From: a bacterium
GTDB taxonomy: Bacteria > Krumholzibacteriota > Krumholzibacteria > LZORAL124-64-63
Assembly: GCA_003646045.1 (NCBI GenBank)
Contig: QNDV01000087.1
Coordinates: forward strand, 1 to 7,926
Length of the DNA stretch: 7,926 nt
Reading direction: 5' to 3'
Shown here: in pieces, positions 6,472 to 7,926 of the stretch
Numbering within the stretch: position 1 is the first letter of the stretch
Layout: each line of letters opens with the position of its first letter
Made by a program: the position numbers and the translations under genes
The notes under the pieces: model-generated
What the model saw: the letters and a program-made list of their open reading frames with translations, nothing else
Told to the model about the DNA's origin: nothing
The model's database searches: none

Positions 6472-7722
6472 ATGAAAGTCATGGTCGTCACTCCGTACCT
6501 TCCCCACCGCCGGGTCGGCCACGGAGGTGGCACCGCCGTACGCGATCTCGTGACCTGGCTGGCGCGGAAACACGAGGTGCTGGTAGCCAGCCCGCTTCGT
6601 CCCGGCGAAGATGCTCTGGTAGAACAAGTTGCCGAATTGGGTGTCCAGGTTGTGACCTTGCCTTTCCGGGACGCCGGCACCAGGGGGCCTGCGAAAATCG
6701 GGCTGTGGGCGGATCGTCTGGCAGCCTGGAGCCGTGCCCGGAACACCGGCTACCCCCTCTATGTGGAAAAATACTGGTCTGCCGGTCTCTCGCAGCGCCT
6801 GCAGGATATCGCCGTATCCTTCGCGCCGGACGCCATCCAGGTGGAATACCTGCAACTGGCCCTGCTGGTCCGGGACCTCGTCTCCCGGCGGGGCGGGCAG
6901 GACTTCCCGCGGGTCATCCTCAATAGCCACGAACTGGGCAGTGTACCGCGTCAACGGCGGGCCGCAGCGGCCACCGATACCGGTGAGAGGCGAACAGCCC
7001 TGGCTGAAGCCGGGAGTTGGTGTCGCCTGCAGGTGGACGCTTCGAAATGGGCGGACCGCACTCTCTGTGTCACCGACGAGGACCGGGACCTCTATGCGCG
7101 GATGGGCGGTTGCAAGCTCGTGACGGTCCCCCTGGGCGTGGACACCACGCGGATTATCCCGGTGTGGGATCCCCCTCCGGACGGCCCCGAGGAATATCTC
7201 TTCGTGGGGTCCTTTGGCCACCGCCCCAATCGGCTCGCAGCCCGACTCCTGGTCGAAACCGTCTGGCCGCTGGTCCGGAATCGTCGCCCGGGCGCCCAGT
7301 TGGTCCTGGCGGGGCGCGGCTCCAGGGAATTCCTGGCCGGACTGCCGGCGGACCTGCCGCAGGACGGCGTACGTGCAGACGGCTTCGTGGACGACCTGAC
7401 GCCTCTCTTTCGACGCTCTCGCCTTTTCCTGGCTCCGCTGGCGGAAGGTGGCGGGATCAAGATAAAGATCCTCGAAGCCATGGCCCGGGGTATTCCCGTG
7501 CTGACCACCGAAGTTGGCGCCGAGGGCATATTCGCGCCGGCGGACGAAGCTGCGATCATCGCCTCCCCGGACGGCCGGGAATTCGCGGCCGCCGTCTGCG
7601 AGGCCGCAGCGGACCCGGAGGCCTGCAGACAGCGGGCAGCCCGGGGCCGCGCCCACATCGAGTCCTCCTATAGCTGGGAATCGATAGTCTCGCGTCTTGC
7701 CGACATCTACCGGGAAGCCTGA
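6472..7722 (+). CDS. GT4-type glycosyltransferase
   Basis: A 416-aa protein with the two-Rossmann (GT-B) plan of glycosyltransferase family 4. The N-terminal half opens with MKVMVVTPYLPHRRVGHGGG, the Gly-rich acceptor-side loop. The interdomain part shows LVTVPLGVDTTRI (216-228), then EYLFVGSFGHRPNR (241-254) and LVLAGRG (277-283). The donor-binding signature LAEGGGIKIKILEAMARG runs 323-340, with E325 and E335 forming the E-x(n)-E type motif and K330/K332 likely contacting the nucleotide sugar, followed by PVLTTEVGAEGI. It is predicted to be retaining and to transfer a sugar from a nucleotide donor to a cell-surface glycan or lipid-linked acceptor in the cytoplasm; sugar and acceptor cannot be read from sequence. 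No membrane helix. ATG follows GGAG (6461-6464) with 7-nt spacing. No polysaccharide gene cluster is visible around it. Confidence 0.94.
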   Translation: MKVMVVTPYLPHRRVGHGGGTAVRDLVTWLARKHEVLVASPLRPGEDALVEQVAELGVQVVTLPFRDAGTRGPAKIGLWADRLAAWSRARNTGYPLYVEKYWSAGLSQRLQDIAVSFAPDAIQVEYLQLALLVRDLVSRRGGQDFPRVILNSHELGSVPRQRRAAAATDTGERRTALAEAGSWCRLQVDASKWADRTLCVTDEDRDLYARMGGCKLVTVPLGVDTTRIIPVWDPPPDGPEEYLFVGSFGHRPNRLAARLLVETVWPLVRNRRPGAQLVLAGRGSREFLAGLPADLPQDGVRADGFVDDLTPLFRRSRLFLAPLAEGGGIKIKILEAMARGIPVLTTEVGAEGIFAPADEAAIIASPDGREFAAAVCEAAADPEACRQRAARGRAHIESSYSWESIVSRLADIYREA

Positions 7723-7729
7723 ACGGGAA

Positions 7730-7926
7730 TCACTTCTCGAGCACCGCAGCCAACCAGCTTATCTGGGCCAGGCGCTCCACCATCTCCAGCCGCTGGCAGG
7801 CCTGGTCCGGATCCCTCCCCACGGCCAGTGCCCCGTGGTTGGCCAGCAGCACCGCATCATGGTCTGCGAGTAGTGGCATTACCGAATCCGCCAATTCCGC
7901 GGAGCCGGGGATGGCTCGTGGCGCCA
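7730..7926 (-). CDS. Class II aldolase-family protein, C-terminal fragment (5' end outside window)
   Basis: Minus-strand frame open from the right edge to TGA at 7730-7732, giving the last 64 residues. It starts APRAIPGSAELADSV and contains AVLLANHGALAVGRDPDQA, then a helix (RLEMVERLAQISWLAAVLEK). The LLANHG motif is the C-terminal hallmark of class II aldolases/adducin heads such as L-fuculose-phosphate aldolase, ribulose-5-phosphate 4-epimerase and methylthioribulose-phosphate dehydratase; its His (residue 30 of the visible part) is the third zinc ligand in that family. Substrate cannot be judged because the other zinc and catalytic residues lie beyond the window. Convergent with the glycosyltransferase, stop codons 7 nt apart. 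Confidence 0.9.
   Translation of the reverse strand, partial: APRAIPGSAELADSVMPLLADHDAVLLANHGALAVGRDPDQACQRLEMVERLAQISWLAAVLEK

Noticed and set aside
6163..7656. Minus-strand open frame of 497 codons opposite the glycosyltransferase
   Set aside because: Shadow of the GT4 coding frame; it lacks a ribosome binding site and recognisable motifs, while the plus strand has all GT4 motifs.

Overview
The window is dense, GC-rich bacterial DNA with almost no spacer sequence. The genes point to a Gram-negative organism: a MoxR/DUF58/Bat-type operon with periplasmic von Willebrand A (VWA) domains, a pair of DUF507 genes and a GT4 glycosyltransferase. DUF507 is known mainly from deltaproteobacterial, Aquificae and candidate-phylum genomes, so a deltaproteobacterium-like or FCB-group/candidate-phylum bacterium is plausible. 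Nothing here (no rRNA or marker gene) fixes the phylum.

Left part (1-5656, minus strand): one tightly packed operon read right to left. Its order is moxR (AAA+ ATPase), a DUF58 protein, a secreted or membrane-anchored protein with a DUF4381-like cytoplasmic tail, batA (VWA) and a batB-batC fusion (VWA plus TPR plus a long QQD repeat), which runs off the left edge. Junctions are +3 nt, -4 nt (GTGA), -4 nt (ATGA) and +14 nt, so the five genes are almost certainly co-transcribed and partly translationally coupled. In known relatives (the Bat, or Bacteroides aerotolerance, operons) MoxR is a cytoplasmic AAA+ chaperone working with VWA proteins at the membrane. Here the topology suggests MoxR and DUF58 in the cytoplasm, the third protein spanning the membrane, and the BatA/BatB VWA domains plus BatC TPRs facing the periplasm. 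The exact client process is unknown.

Centre (5657-5853): a 197-nt divergent intergenic region. It holds a fair sigma70-like promoter candidate toward moxR, a weaker one toward the right-hand genes with an overlapping -35 box, and a 9-bp hairpin that would lie at or very near the 5' end of the moxR mRNA.

Right part (5854-7722, plus strand): two tandem DUF507 paralogues (93 and 94 aa, the first with a TTG start) followed by a GT4-type glycosyltransferase, probably one transcription unit. At the right edge (7730-7926, minus strand) is the C-terminal end of a class II aldolase-family protein, convergent with the glycosyltransferase and only 7 nt from it.

The least ordinary features are the BatB-BatC fusion with an internal signal-peptide-like segment, the 21-unit QQD/QQE repeat, the enlarged third operon gene with its own secreted domain, and the tandem DUF507 pair sharing a divergent promoter region with the moxR operon. 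I found no CRISPR array, mobile element or RNA gene, and no convincing evidence of a wholly new system.
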